Origin: Verrucomicrobiia bacterium
GTDB taxonomy: Bacteria; Verrucomicrobiota; Verrucomicrobiia; Verrucomicrobiales; DEV007
Direction of reading: 5' to 3'
DNA: 35,868 nt
Assembly: GCA_020439995.1 (NCBI GenBank)
Contig: JAGROY010000145.1
Coordinates: forward strand, 1-35,868
Below the pieces are notes generated by a model, which was given only the letters and a program-made list of their open reading frames with translations, did no database searches and had not been told where the DNA came from. A program made the position numbers and the translations under genes. This document shows, piece by piece, positions 16,964 through 24,876 of this stretch (position 1 is the stretch's first letter; the number at the start of each line of letters is the position of its first letter).

Positions 16964-19153
16964 ATGAGAGAAAATCAATGGCAGCCGATCTTGTGGTTCA
17001 CGCTGATGGGAGTGGCGCTTGGGTTCACGGCGGGAATCACACTCAAGTGGGGGGCGAGTGGAAGATCACCGACGGGAGGCAAGGGGAACCGCCCCGGAGC
17101 TGCGGACATTGCCGTCGATCGTCAGCCATTTCCTGCAACTCACGCATGGGAGCCTCCGGCACATTTGTCCGGCCTCGCCGCATCGCCACGGCAACAACTC
17201 GCGTTTTTCAATGCGGTCGATACCCTCGATTCAGATGGCTGCGCTGCGTTGTTTGAGCGCTACTCCGGGCAAATGCGGCTCACCGGCACGGCAGCAACGA
17301 ACGCTTTTCAACGACTCTTTGAGCGCTGGTCAGTGATCGATCCCAAGCGCGCCATTGCTGCGATCACGTCGCTTTCCACGACTTGGAACATGGGCGGGCA
17401 ACCGCGATTGCTCGACTTGGCAGTGACTGGCTGGGCAAAGGCAGCCGCACAGAATTCGGACGTGCTCGATGAGACGCTTCCCCTGATACAGGGAGTCAAA
17501 GATCGCGAGGTGCAGTCGACCTTTGTGCGCGGCTTACTCACCGACGTCGATGCTCCGACTCCGACGTTTCGGGAATCGGTCGAGCGAGCGCGGGAGTTGC
17601 TGAAAAAGCTCCCAAAATCTCTCGCGGATGCTGCCAACATTCACGACGATCCAACCCTTGTTTCCGCGATCCTGGATCAATGGCGGGAATCCCTGAAGGA
17701 CGGACGTTCCACAACCCGGGATCCGATGGATGTGTTCCGCTACGCAGCGGAGGAAATCACCGATCCAGAACTGCGATGGGGCGCGCAGCAGCTGGCGGTG
17801 CGGCAACTGGCACAAGTGGACCCACACCTTGCTGCCGAGACTCTCGATAGCATCGGCTTGCCTCCTTCATCGCGCGACAAAAACGAGCTGCTCGGCGCAG
17901 TCGCTATTGAATGGGGAAACCGCGACATGCCTGCGACCGTCGATTGGATTCTGGAGCATTCCATCGATGAACAAAAAGGGCTCCTGCGGGCCATGCTGGA
18001 TTTTCCGAATCGCTACAACAGCGCCCTTGAGCCGCAGCATCTCGCGAAACTTGCCGAACTGGTTCCGCTGGACCGCATTCCTGAAGGCATGGCCAGCACG
18101 ATCGCCGCCCCGTGGCTGAGCACTGATCCAGAAGCAGCGGTCGATTGGTTCTCGAAAACGCCCGAAGCAAACGATCCGACAAAATTGACAAAGATGATGA
18201 CGGAATTTGCGAACTACCCCTCAAACGCCCAGTGGGATCGATCCATGGCTGCACTGAAAGCAGTGGTTCGGCTGGAGAATCTTTCTGTGGACGATTTTGC
18301 AACGCAGTTGCGGATACAGATGTTCGATTCAGCTCAAGGAGACAATCCAGCACATGCTGCCGATCTCGCAGCGTTCCGGGAGTCACTGGTCGGGACAAAG
18401 TTTGAGGCGGCTGTTGACCTTGCATCGCTGAACACTCTGTCGTTGAAGGATCCCGTCGCAATGCGTGAGGCTCTCGCAGAAAATTCCACGCTCAGTTCGG
18501 AACAGCGCGCGGAAGTTCTCAAGAACGCTGCTAAGGCGATGTGGTTGCACGAAAACGTTGCTGATACACTGAAGTGGATGTCATCGCTCACGCCCGACGA
18601 AGCATTTTTGCCCACTGGGGAAGCTCTCTTCTGGTCTGTCAGAAAGACGCCCGACGATGGAATTCCCGCAGCGACCGATTGGCTCAATGCGCTGCCAGAT
18701 GAGAAGCTGTCCGACCCGCAGGCATCGCGGGTGGCCAATGCCGCTGCGACGGCTCTGATGCAAACGAACCTAGATCCCCGTGTAGCTGCTGAGTGGGCGA
18801 ACACCGCCCTGCCGGAGTCGCTCCGGGATGCCGCTGTGGCCGAGGTCATGGAAGGCTGGGCATCCATCGATCCGGCATCCGCTGCAGAGTGGCTGATCAC
18901 TTTACCCGAAAAGAGCCGGAGCGACACCGCTGTCGGAAAACTCGTCGACGAAATCGCCTGGGATCCGGCGAACGCGTTTTCGCTCGCAGGCATGATCACA
19001 TCTCCGGAAGCCCGCATCGCGAAGCTCGGCGAAATCGCACGAAACTGGTCCGTCTACGCTCCGGATGAATTGAGCGCCACCATTGAAACTTCGAACCTCA
19101 CTCCGCAAGAAGCGGCAGCCGTCCTGAACATCGTCGATGGAAAAGACAAGTAG
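16964..19153 (+). CDS. Membrane-anchored W/DP/AA-repeat protein (729 aa)
   Basis: The N terminus (MRENQWQPILWFTLMGVALGFTAGITL) is an uncleaved anchor or signal. The rest is an alpha-helical repeat protein. Recurring units of about 35 residues carry the pattern W..(I/D)DP..A..W...LP, for example WSVIDPKRAIAAI, WLSTDPEAAVDWFSKTP, WANTALPESL and WASIDPASAAEWLITLPE near the C terminus. Such proteins are abundant in Verrucomicrobiota; their function is not established, and a solenoid scaffold outside the cytoplasmic membrane is likely. The frame is open back to 16745, but that would place an intrinsic terminator inside it. Its stop overlaps the next gene by 17 bases, and that gene encodes the same type of protein. 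Confidence 0.75.
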   Translation: MRENQWQPILWFTLMGVALGFTAGITLKWGASGRSPTGGKGNRPGAADIAVDRQPFPATHAWEPPAHLSGLAASPRQQLAFFNAVDTLDSDGCAALFERYSGQMRLTGTAATNAFQRLFERWSVIDPKRAIAAITSLSTTWNMGGQPRLLDLAVTGWAKAAAQNSDVLDETLPLIQGVKDREVQSTFVRGLLTDVDAPTPTFRESVERARELLKKLPKSLADAANIHDDPTLVSAILDQWRESLKDGRSTTRDPMDVFRYAAEEITDPELRWGAQQLAVRQLAQVDPHLAAETLDSIGLPPSSRDKNELLGAVAIEWGNRDMPATVDWILEHSIDEQKGLLRAMLDFPNRYNSALEPQHLAKLAELVPLDRIPEGMASTIAAPWLSTDPEAAVDWFSKTPEANDPTKLTKMMTEFANYPSNAQWDRSMAALKAVVRLENLSVDDFATQLRIQMFDSAQGDNPAHAADLAAFRESLVGTKFEAAVDLASLNTLSLKDPVAMREALAENSTLSSEQRAEVLKNAAKAMWLHENVADTLKWMSSLTPDEAFLPTGEALFWSVRKTPDDGIPAATDWLNALPDEKLSDPQASRVANAAATALMQTNLDPRVAAEWANTALPESLRDAAVAEVMEGWASIDPASAAEWLITLPEKSRSDTAVGKLVDEIAWDPANAFSLAGMITSPEARIAKLGEIARNWSVYAPDELSATIETSNLTPQEAAAVLNIVDGKDK

Positions 19154-20561
19154 GTGCGCAAAATCGGTGATAGGGGCGGTGGCCGGATTCCTGTTCGGAA
19201 TCGGAATGGTGTTCCTGTTACACTTCAGGACGGAGAACACGACGCCTCCGAAAACACCTGAGCTACAGGCGACCGTTCGTATCCCCGAAGCGACTCCCGA
19301 AGTTACCGAATTGGTGAAGCTAAGTGGCGGTGCTCTGCTGGATCGATTGGAGGTGCTGGACTCCGCGCAGCTCAAGCAGGTGATTCGAAATTGCACGGAC
19401 GGCGATCTCCTTGATCCGCTCCGTGTAGCGGTCATGCGCAGTGCAATGGAAATTCTCGCCGCACGGGACCCTGCGAAGTTTTTGCACTGGATCGAAGGCG
19501 GGCAGTTGCCAGTTGCCATTGCCAAATCAGCCATCGAAACCGCAGCCACGATTCTGGCAGGCAGCAGGTCAATCGACAGCATTCTCAGTATCCCCGGCGG
19601 CTCCTACTCGCAGGCGCAATCGATCGCGATTGCGGCCTACGGAGCGGCCCTCGCCGATGTCGATCCCAAGCTTGCAGTGACACAAATGATCGCTGCGGGA
19701 CAACCCTATCTGGCGTCGTGGATTGTGGGTTCCTCATGGGCAGCCCGTGATCCAGCGGCAGCTGCCGATTACTTCGCATCGCTGCAGAACGACAACCGCA
19801 TCGTGATGCAGCTTGGCATGAGAACCGTGTTCTCGCGGTGGGTTCACGAGGATCCTGAGGCCGCGCGTGCATGGGTGGCTGCGCAACCGGACAAGTTCAT
19901 TCAAGCCAACGGACTCACCGCATTGTTCCAATCTCTCTCAGTCGATACCAGCATGGCGGGAACTGCCCTGCAGTATCTTTCCGAAATGCAGGATGACTCC
20001 GCGAGATCTCTGAAAACGGGTCAAATTGCCCAGGACATTGGCAACGCATACAAAGCGACTCACGACCGCAGCATCCTTGAACAAGTGATGGCGATCCGGC
20101 GTCCGATGGAACGCGAAACCATGCTGTCAAGGATGGCAAGTGGCATTTCCGGGGAAGTCGCGGGCGAGATTATCAATGAGCTGTCCGGGCAGACACTTCG
20201 GACATCGGCGCTCGAAGGTGCCATGATCTTTGCCGAAAACTTGAACCAAGGCTTCGCAACGATTGAAGCGCAGCAATCGCCAGCCGATCGAATTGCGGCC
20301 CGTAGCAAGCTGTTCGAGCAGCGATCCCGAAACCCGTCCGAAGCGGCACAGATCGTCTTCGCCTCAGAGTATCCGAAAGAACGCGAGCAGTTGCTCAATT
20401 CCTTCGCCACCAGTCTGCTACCGCCCGATGGAAAACCGACGGACCTATCATGGGTGGAAAAACTTCTCCCCAGTCAACGCCAGGAAGTGAAGTCAGCCGT
20501 CGAGAACTGGGCCAGCGAACACGAACTCAAGGTTCCCGATCAACTGCGAACGGCCCTGTGA
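19137..20561 (+). CDS. Membrane-anchored W/DP/AA-repeat protein (474 aa), paralogue of the preceding gene
   Basis: An N-terminal anchor (VIGAVAGFLFGIGMVFLL, about residues 11-28) precedes a helical solenoid with the same repeat signature as the upstream protein (ARDPAKFLHWIEGGQLP, ADVDPKLAVTQMI, WAARDPAAAADYFASL, WVHEDPEAARAWVAAQP). It starts inside the last codons of the upstream gene (17-base overlap), so the two are co-expressed and may form a heteromeric assembly. No enzymatic motif is visible. Its end overlaps the convergent lpxD remnant by 22 bases. Confidence 0.75.
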   Translation: MEKTSRCAKSVIGAVAGFLFGIGMVFLLHFRTENTTPPKTPELQATVRIPEATPEVTELVKLSGGALLDRLEVLDSAQLKQVIRNCTDGDLLDPLRVAVMRSAMEILAARDPAKFLHWIEGGQLPVAIAKSAIETAATILAGSRSIDSILSIPGGSYSQAQSIAIAAYGAALADVDPKLAVTQMIAAGQPYLASWIVGSSWAARDPAAAADYFASLQNDNRIVMQLGMRTVFSRWVHEDPEAARAWVAAQPDKFIQANGLTALFQSLSVDTSMAGTALQYLSEMQDDSARSLKTGQIAQDIGNAYKATHDRSILEQVMAIRRPMERETMLSRMASGISGEVAGEIINELSGQTLRTSALEGAMIFAENLNQGFATIEAQQSPADRIAARSKLFEQRSRNPSEAAQIVFASEYPKEREQLLNSFATSLLPPDGKPTDLSWVEKLLPSQRQEVKSAVENWASEHELKVPDQLRTAL

Positions 20562-20845
20562 TTGTCGCCATCAAGGCCGCGTTCGAGATCAACGATGCGG
20601 TCTTTCATCTCATCCAACTGGGCGATGAGGCTGTATTGGCACAAGGTCTCACGCACTGGTCGCGCAGGCATGCCGTAGTAAATCTCGCCCGCCGGGATGT
20701 CTCTGGTGACACCACTCTTCGCCATCAGTACGGAGTTCGCGCCTATTTTGCGATGATCGGCGACACCCACCTTGCCAGCGAGCACCGCTCCATCGCCAAA
20801 GTGTGAACTTCCCGCCAGGCCGACTTGTGAGCAGAGCAAGACATC
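20540..20845 (-). pseudogene. lpxD: C-terminal fragment of LpxD (UDP-3-O-acylglucosamine N-acyltransferase)
   Basis: About 100 residues match the end of the LpxD left-handed beta-helix and its C-terminal helix. Hexapeptide-like turns are visible (LLCSQVGLAGSSHFGDGAVLAGKVGVADHRKIGANSVLMAKSGV). The family's closing DIPAGEIYYGMPARPVRE follows, and then a coiled tail (LIAQLDEMKDRIVDLERGL). The uridine-binding N-terminal domain, most of the helix and the catalytic histidine region are missing. The fragment is joined in frame to a reverse-transcriptase fragment at codon 52/53 of the composite frame. It cannot make lipid A on its own; an intact lpxD must exist elsewhere if the organism makes LPS. 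Confidence 0.75.
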
Positions 20846-21115
20846 TTCGAAGAATGCTACGCTGATTCCATCTACGTCACAGGACCCTGCGTTGGATCGA
20901 GCCTTTTCCCAGGCTATCCCAAGGGTCCGTTCTGAGGCGACTTTGTCGATAAGACTGAACCACTTGTTTCCTTCTATCCCCCTTTCGAGGGCGATGAGCA
21001 TGTTCTCTGACCATAATCCACGTTCGGCTCCGTAGCGTGGCCGCTGCGGAGCTGCTTCGACTTGTTTACTTCCTTTGCGGTTTGGACTGACGTCGATTGC
21101 AATAAGCCTAGCTAG
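20846..21115 (-). pseudogene. 5' fragment of a group II intron reverse transcriptase/maturase
   Basis: The open frame from about 21115 reads NRKGSKQVEAAPQRPRYG...ERGLWSENMLIALERGIEG, then NKWFSLIDKVASERTLGIAWEKARSNAG...VDGISVAFFE. This is the standard N-terminal region of bacterial group II intron RTs (RT0/RT1 lead-in). It stops after about 90 residues, before any catalytic YADD motif. The rest has been replaced by lpxD sequence in the same frame. The only in-frame ATG is at 21001; the original start upstream is not evident. Confidence 0.75.
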
Positions 21116-21423
21116 TTAGTGGTTCATGATCGTCAAACGTTTGCCTTCCTGCCACCCTTTGCTCGGTGGGCATTACCCCACGTCTTCGCTCGTACGGTGG
21201 CTCTGACTGTGCATCCGTGATTGTCCACAGTGGGTGCCGGGATTGCTCCCGGCAGACTTCGCCCTTTCCCTGCAGGCTCGTCGCGGCTGTCACAGCCGAA
21301 TCGTGTTCATTTGTCATTGCGGTCGATCTGGTTCTTTTCGTTGCTTCCTACCCCACCTCACGGTGACGCAGTTACTTCAGGTTCTCGTCGGCACATCGGC
21401 TGCCAACGGCCAAGGTCTCTCAC
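21116..21423 (-). mobile_element. Probable 5' RNA domains of a truncated group II intron
   Basis: The segment upstream of the RT fragment on the minus strand has no coding signature. It contains structured, intron-like phrases (AGCCTGCAGGGAAAGG; a GCCGGGA...TCCCGGC hairpin near 21236-21255; GCCCACCGAGCAAAGGGTGG). A candidate 5' boundary is GTGAGAG at 21423-21417, compared with the GUGYG consensus. Assignment rests on position before the RT and general resemblance to intron domains I-III; no covariance model was run. Domains V and VI are absent, so it cannot splice. Confidence 0.5.
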
Positions 21424-21428
21424 CTTGA

Positions 21429-21674
21429 AAGGGGACGCTGCTTTGCAGCGCACAGAGACGCGGATTCGATCCGCAGAGCGAAGACATCCATCTCGTCATG
21501 GACGGCGAGACGTGCCTTCGGGACAGGATGCGCGAGCGATTCCCCAACGCCACCATCGCCCTCGACATTCGCCATGCCGAAGAACATCTCCACGACCTAA
21601 GCAAGCTCATCGACTCCAGTGCCGAGCAAACAGAAGCGTCCCTTGAACGAAGGCTGGGCTTTCCGCATTCTTAG
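21429..21674 (+). pseudogene. ISKra4-like transposase fragment
   Basis: A plus-strand frame without its own proper start reads AQRRGFDPQSEDIHLVMDGE, then CLRDRMRERFPNATIALDI, then RHAEEHLHDLSKLI. VMDGE followed by a basic/hydrophobic stretch and LDIRHAEEHL resembles the DDE-domain core of ISKra4-family transposases (xxDGExxLW...xxLDxxHVxEHLW). The frame begins right beside the proposed intron boundary and stops at 21672 after about 80 codons. It is a remnant with no visible inverted repeats. Confidence 0.55.
21436..21450 (-). other. Hairpin next to the intron boundary
   Basis: CGCTGC-TTT-GCAGCG on the plus strand. On the minus strand it ends 12 bases upstream of the proposed intron 5' end, a geometry expected of group IIC introns, which insert after stem-loops. 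Confidence 0.45.
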
Positions 21675-21720
21675 AGAAGTACCCGTGCGGGTTTGTTTGA
21701 ACGCAGGCCCTGTGCCTCCA

Positions 21721-24180
21721 TTAATCGTCCAGCGAAAAAGCGATCACGCCTTTGGCGATTGCATCTGCTACTTTGTTGCGATGGGCTTCGTCGGCAATCA
21801 AAACGGCATCATCAGGATTGGTGAGACATCCTGCTTCTACAAAAATTGCTGGCCATGTCGCATGCCTTAGCACGAAGAATGATGCTCGATGTGTTCCTCT
21901 GTCGCGGGTCGTTTCGCCAATGGAATTGGCTAGTGATTTCTGCACTTCCTCTGCAAGATCCGTGCTGGTACCATCTATCGAAGGATCATCGCCATTACTT
22001 GTCGGCGATGTATAGAAAACGCCAAAGCCCTTGGCCTCTCTATTCGTTGAAGCACCCAAGTGCAGACTCACAAACACAGGGTTCGGGATCACTTTGGCAA
22101 GCTCGATGCGCTCCGATAGGCTAAGATAGTCATCCCGCTGACGAGTGAGGACGACTTCGAAACCAGCTCGCTCCAGCGCATTTCGTGTGCGCTTCGCTAA
22201 ATCGAGGTTCAAGTCTTTCTCTACCAGCTCACCTGATCGGCCACCAGAGTCTCTGCCTCCGTGCCCTGGGTCGAGCACCACGGTATTGAATTTGTATCGT
22301 GGAACAATTTTGGCAGACGGACGGACCGGCTCTCCCGATTCATCGAATACCTCCGCAGTGATAAACTGCAGAAAAACGCGAGGATCGTCTTCTGCGATTC
22401 CAGGAGGACGCAATGACCATGCCATCGTTTGCCCGCTCCAAAAGGAATTCACCCACTTGGGTGTATCTCCGAACTGGCCAGTCAAATTGATAGCGGCACC
22501 ATCTCTTTCGACTTCTGGCGTTATCACCAGCGCACCGAATGGGAACTCTTCGCTAATGGGAAGGTCCATCGTCACCTGCTGCCTTCCCCTCGCGATAACC
22601 GAAGGCAGGCTGCGCATTTGAGCTTCGGGCAGCTCTGCAATTGAGTGAATGATCACTTGATACTGAGCATCAGTGAGGATCCCAACCAATTCGACAGGCT
22701 TCTCCTGCCTCAAATCATCCGCCCATTCGAGAGTTCCCTTGTCGGGTAGGATTACTTGCTTCGATGTCAGGTACACCTGTGACAGCGCTAATAGACGAAA
22801 GCGTTTAGCAAGGAAGCCGGTCAAGCTGTTCATCGTCTCCTGACCGTCCAGCGTCACCAGCAGTCGCCCGCTTTCTAAATCGAACACGGCCGCGTTCTCT
22901 CCCTGAAATGAAATTCCCGTGTGTTCTTCTATAAAACTCTCAGCTGTGGCGTTGCCAACTTCATCGGCCCATTGATCGGAAGCAATGAGGTAACTTTTCG
23001 TCAACATATTGCCCTCAGAATTGCTGACTGACAACGGCAGTGCGTCATTTGCTGTCGACGTGTCCGGCAGCAGCTCCTCCGTATCCTGGGCTTGAACGAT
23101 GCTGGACAAAACCAGCGAGCCAAGGCCAGAGGCAAGCAGCACTCCCTTCATCAGTCGAGAGGGCTTGTGCCTTAGTCGCGTCGGATCGAGGATGCAGCGA
23201 ATGCGGTCTTCCACGGTGGACGCTTGCGCCATTGGGGCGATGCCAGCCATCGCTGCGCACGGACGGTAGCGGGAGGATTCCGAAGCGAATCTGGAAAGCA
23301 ACTGCGCATAATTCGTTGATCGCACCGATGCATCTGCGAGCACTGCATCATCGACAGCACGTTCCTCTCCATCGAGCAGCAGCCGGTTGGCGATCCATAC
23401 GAGAGGATTGATCCAGTGCAGAGCCAGCGTCATTCGAGCCAGTATCCGCATGCGCACATCCCCCCGCTGGATGTGAGTCAACTCATGCCGCAACAACATC
23501 CGGCGCTCCTCTGGTGGTAATGTCAGGGATGTCTCCGGCACCACCAAGTGATGTCGAAACAGCCCTGCTGCGAAAGGAATGGAAATACCTGTCCCGGACA
23601 CCACGCGCACGAGTCGACGAATCCCAAGCTCCTCGGCGATCAACGCGGCATCGGTGAGCCATGCCGGATCCTGAACCGGAGTGCAGCGATTCAAGATTCG
23701 GGCAACATTCAACAGGCCAAAAGCAACTCTCCCACTCAACCACAGCGCCCCGATCGCCCAAAATACAACGAGGCCCAGAGTCAGTGATCTGGACAGGAAT
23801 GCGTCTTCTGGCAGGTCGACCTCCTGATTGCCACCTGCCGACAATAGCTCTAGCGCAGGAACGTCATCCATCGTCGCCGGGACGATCAAAGGCGCAACCA
23901 TCTCGGCTGACTGCTGCGGGATCAGCGCGTGGTGATTGTCCGCTACTCTGGCAATCGATGGCACGAGGGCCGACTCCCAGTGAACTGGCAATATACTCAG
24001 GAGCGGAACCACCGCGAGCGAGAGAAACACGGATCGCCAGAAAAAATCGCTCACTTCGGCACTGGTGCTGCGCCTCTTGCGAAGCAACCAGTCAGCAAAA
24101 AGCGCGACTACCAGAACGATCAATCCCCGCCCAGTGAAGAGGGCAATCTCCAACAGTAGAGTATCTGGATCGAGGCTCAT
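21721..24180 (-). CDS. BlaR1-like M56 metalloprotease fused to N-acetylmuramoyl-L-alanine amidase (Amidase_3)
   Basis: The protein has 819 residues. Three membrane segments (about 15-32, 51-66, 133-150) precede an M56 peptidase domain with HELTH at 232-236 and the third zinc ligand Glu273 in GEERAVDD. A fourth helix lies at about 343-362, so the rest is extracytoplasmic, as in BlaR1/MecR1. Instead of a penicillin-binding sensor there is a region of about 240 residues without a clear family. Then from about 630 comes a complete Amidase_3 domain: His640 (DPGHGG), Glu654 (LVEKDLNL), His707 (VSLHLGAS) and catalytic Glu782 (VEAGCLTN). All residues needed for zinc-dependent cleavage of the muramoyl-alanine bond are present. 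The start overlaps the blaI-like stop as ATGA. Role inferred: cell-wall-linked signal transduction, with the amidase acting on or sensing peptidoglycan. Confidence 0.88.
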   Translation of the reverse strand: MSLDPDTLLLEIALFTGRGLIVLVVALFADWLLRKRRSTSAEVSDFFWRSVFLSLAVVPLLSILPVHWESALVPSIARVADNHHALIPQQSAEMVAPLIVPATMDDVPALELLSAGGNQEVDLPEDAFLSRSLTLGLVVFWAIGALWLSGRVAFGLLNVARILNRCTPVQDPAWLTDAALIAEELGIRRLVRVVSGTGISIPFAAGLFRHHLVVPETSLTLPPEERRMLLRHELTHIQRGDVRMRILARMTLALHWINPLVWIANRLLLDGEERAVDDAVLADASVRSTNYAQLLSRFASESSRYRPCAAMAGIAPMAQASTVEDRIRCILDPTRLRHKPSRLMKGVLLASGLGSLVLSSIVQAQDTEELLPDTSTANDALPLSVSNSEGNMLTKSYLIASDQWADEVGNATAESFIEEHTGISFQGENAAVFDLESGRLLVTLDGQETMNSLTGFLAKRFRLLALSQVYLTSKQVILPDKGTLEWADDLRQEKPVELVGILTDAQYQVIIHSIAELPEAQMRSLPSVIARGRQQVTMDLPISEEFPFGALVITPEVERDGAAINLTGQFGDTPKWVNSFWSGQTMAWSLRPPGIAEDDPRVFLQFITAEVFDESGEPVRPSAKIVPRYKFNTVVLDPGHGGRDSGGRSGELVEKDLNLDLAKRTRNALERAGFEVVLTRQRDDYLSLSERIELAKVIPNPVFVSLHLGASTNREAKGFGVFYTSPTSNGDDPSIDGTSTDLAEEVQKSLANSIGETTRDRGTHRASFFVLRHATWPAIFVEAGCLTNPDDAVLIADEAHRNKVADAIAKGVIAFSLDD

Positions 24181-24617
24181 GATGTTGCGTTCTGATCCTC
24201 CTGGTTGCGGGCTTCCTCGATCATCTTAGCGATGCGGCTAAGCTCCTGGGATTCGAGCTGTGTGTCGCTCAGGTTAAGCAGTCCCGTGACAACTTGCTCG
24301 GTCGATCCGCCGAAGAACGTATCCCGCAGTCGGCGCAGCGCGGTTGTGGCCATCTTCGCGTGTGATAGCGCTGCCGAGTAGATGTAGGCTTTGCCGTCCT
24401 CGCGATGGCGGACGTGGCCCTTCTCTTCAAGAACAGACAGCAGCTTGCGTACGGTTGAATATGTTGGGGCATCCGGAATCTCTTCCCAAACAGACTTTGC
24501 CGAAGCTTCACCAAACCTCACAATCACATCCATGATCTGTCGCTCCCTGCGGGAAAGAGGATCCGCCTCCACCCGACCTCGTCGATTTCGATTCTTCTCC
24601 ACTGATTTTTTCTTCAT
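24177..24617 (-). CDS. BlaI/MecI-family transcriptional repressor
   Basis: The protein has 146 residues from ATG 24617. A winged-helix domain spans about 18-85 (LSRRERQIMDVIVRFGEASAKSVWEEIP, then TYSTVRKLLSVLEEKGHVRHREDGKAYIYSA). The C-terminal dimerisation helix follows TFFGGSTEQVVTGLL. In the Bla/Mec paradigm the partner M56 protease triggers repressor cleavage and derepression. The partner is the next gene, coupled by an ATGA overlap. The frame extends upstream to 24770, but that would run through both palindromic operators. The repressor probably binds the two sites at 24617-24636 and 24657-24682 and controls its own operon. Confidence 0.9.
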   Translation of the reverse strand: MKKKSVEKNRNRRGRVEADPLSRRERQIMDVIVRFGEASAKSVWEEIPDAPTYSTVRKLLSVLEEKGHVRHREDGKAYIYSAALSHAKMATTALRRLRDTFFGGSTEQVVTGLLNLSDTQLESQELSRIAKMIEEARNQEDQNATS

Positions 24618-24636
24618 GTGCGAACATTTTCGCACA
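24617..24636 (-). promoter_or_regulatory. Operator palindrome 1, overlapping the blaI-like start codon
   Basis: TGTGCGAA-CATT-TTCGCACA, perfect 8-bp arms. The first base of the ATG is its last base on the minus strand. Its centre lies 43 bases from that of operator 2, close to four DNA turns. Confidence 0.85.
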
Positions 24637-24656
24637 AAACAGAACTGGTCAAGATA

Positions 24657-24682
24657 AAATGTGCGAATTATTTCGCACATTT
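24657..24682 (-). promoter_or_regulatory. Operator palindrome 2
   Basis: AAATGTGCGAA-TTAT-TTCGCACATTT, perfect 11-bp arms sharing the 8-base core of operator 1. It lies just downstream of a candidate -10 box, a natural repressor position. Confidence 0.88.
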
Positions 24683-24688
24683 GGAAAA

Positions 24689-24719
24689 ATTGTATCGGCG
24701 TGACTTCTGGACCATCCAA
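24689..24719 (-). promoter_or_regulatory. Candidate promoter of the blaI-M56 operon
   Basis: Minus-strand TTGGAT (24719-24714) and TACAAT (24694-24689) with a 19-base spacer. Transcription would begin at about 24682, at the edge of operator 2. The -35 match and the spacing are imperfect. Confidence 0.4.
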
Positions 24720-24876
24720 CAGACTACTCGGCGAAAGCGCCTCCCCTAACACACCCCTTAAATTTCCCACCTATAAGATCACAGTACCTTGACATTCATC
24801 CTTCGCGAGATGTGCTGGGAGGAAAATTGATCGCGCGCTCGGCCACTTCGGGGTAACCTAAGGCACTTCAGAAAAC

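Noticed and set aside
20562..20806. Plus-strand continuation past the second repeat protein
   Set aside because: The frame is antisense to the clear LpxD similarity and has no features of its own.
21676..21720. Possible terminator ACCC-GTGC-GGGT downstream of the M56-amidase gene
   Set aside because: The stem is only four base pairs and the T-rich tail is on the wrong strand for that gene.
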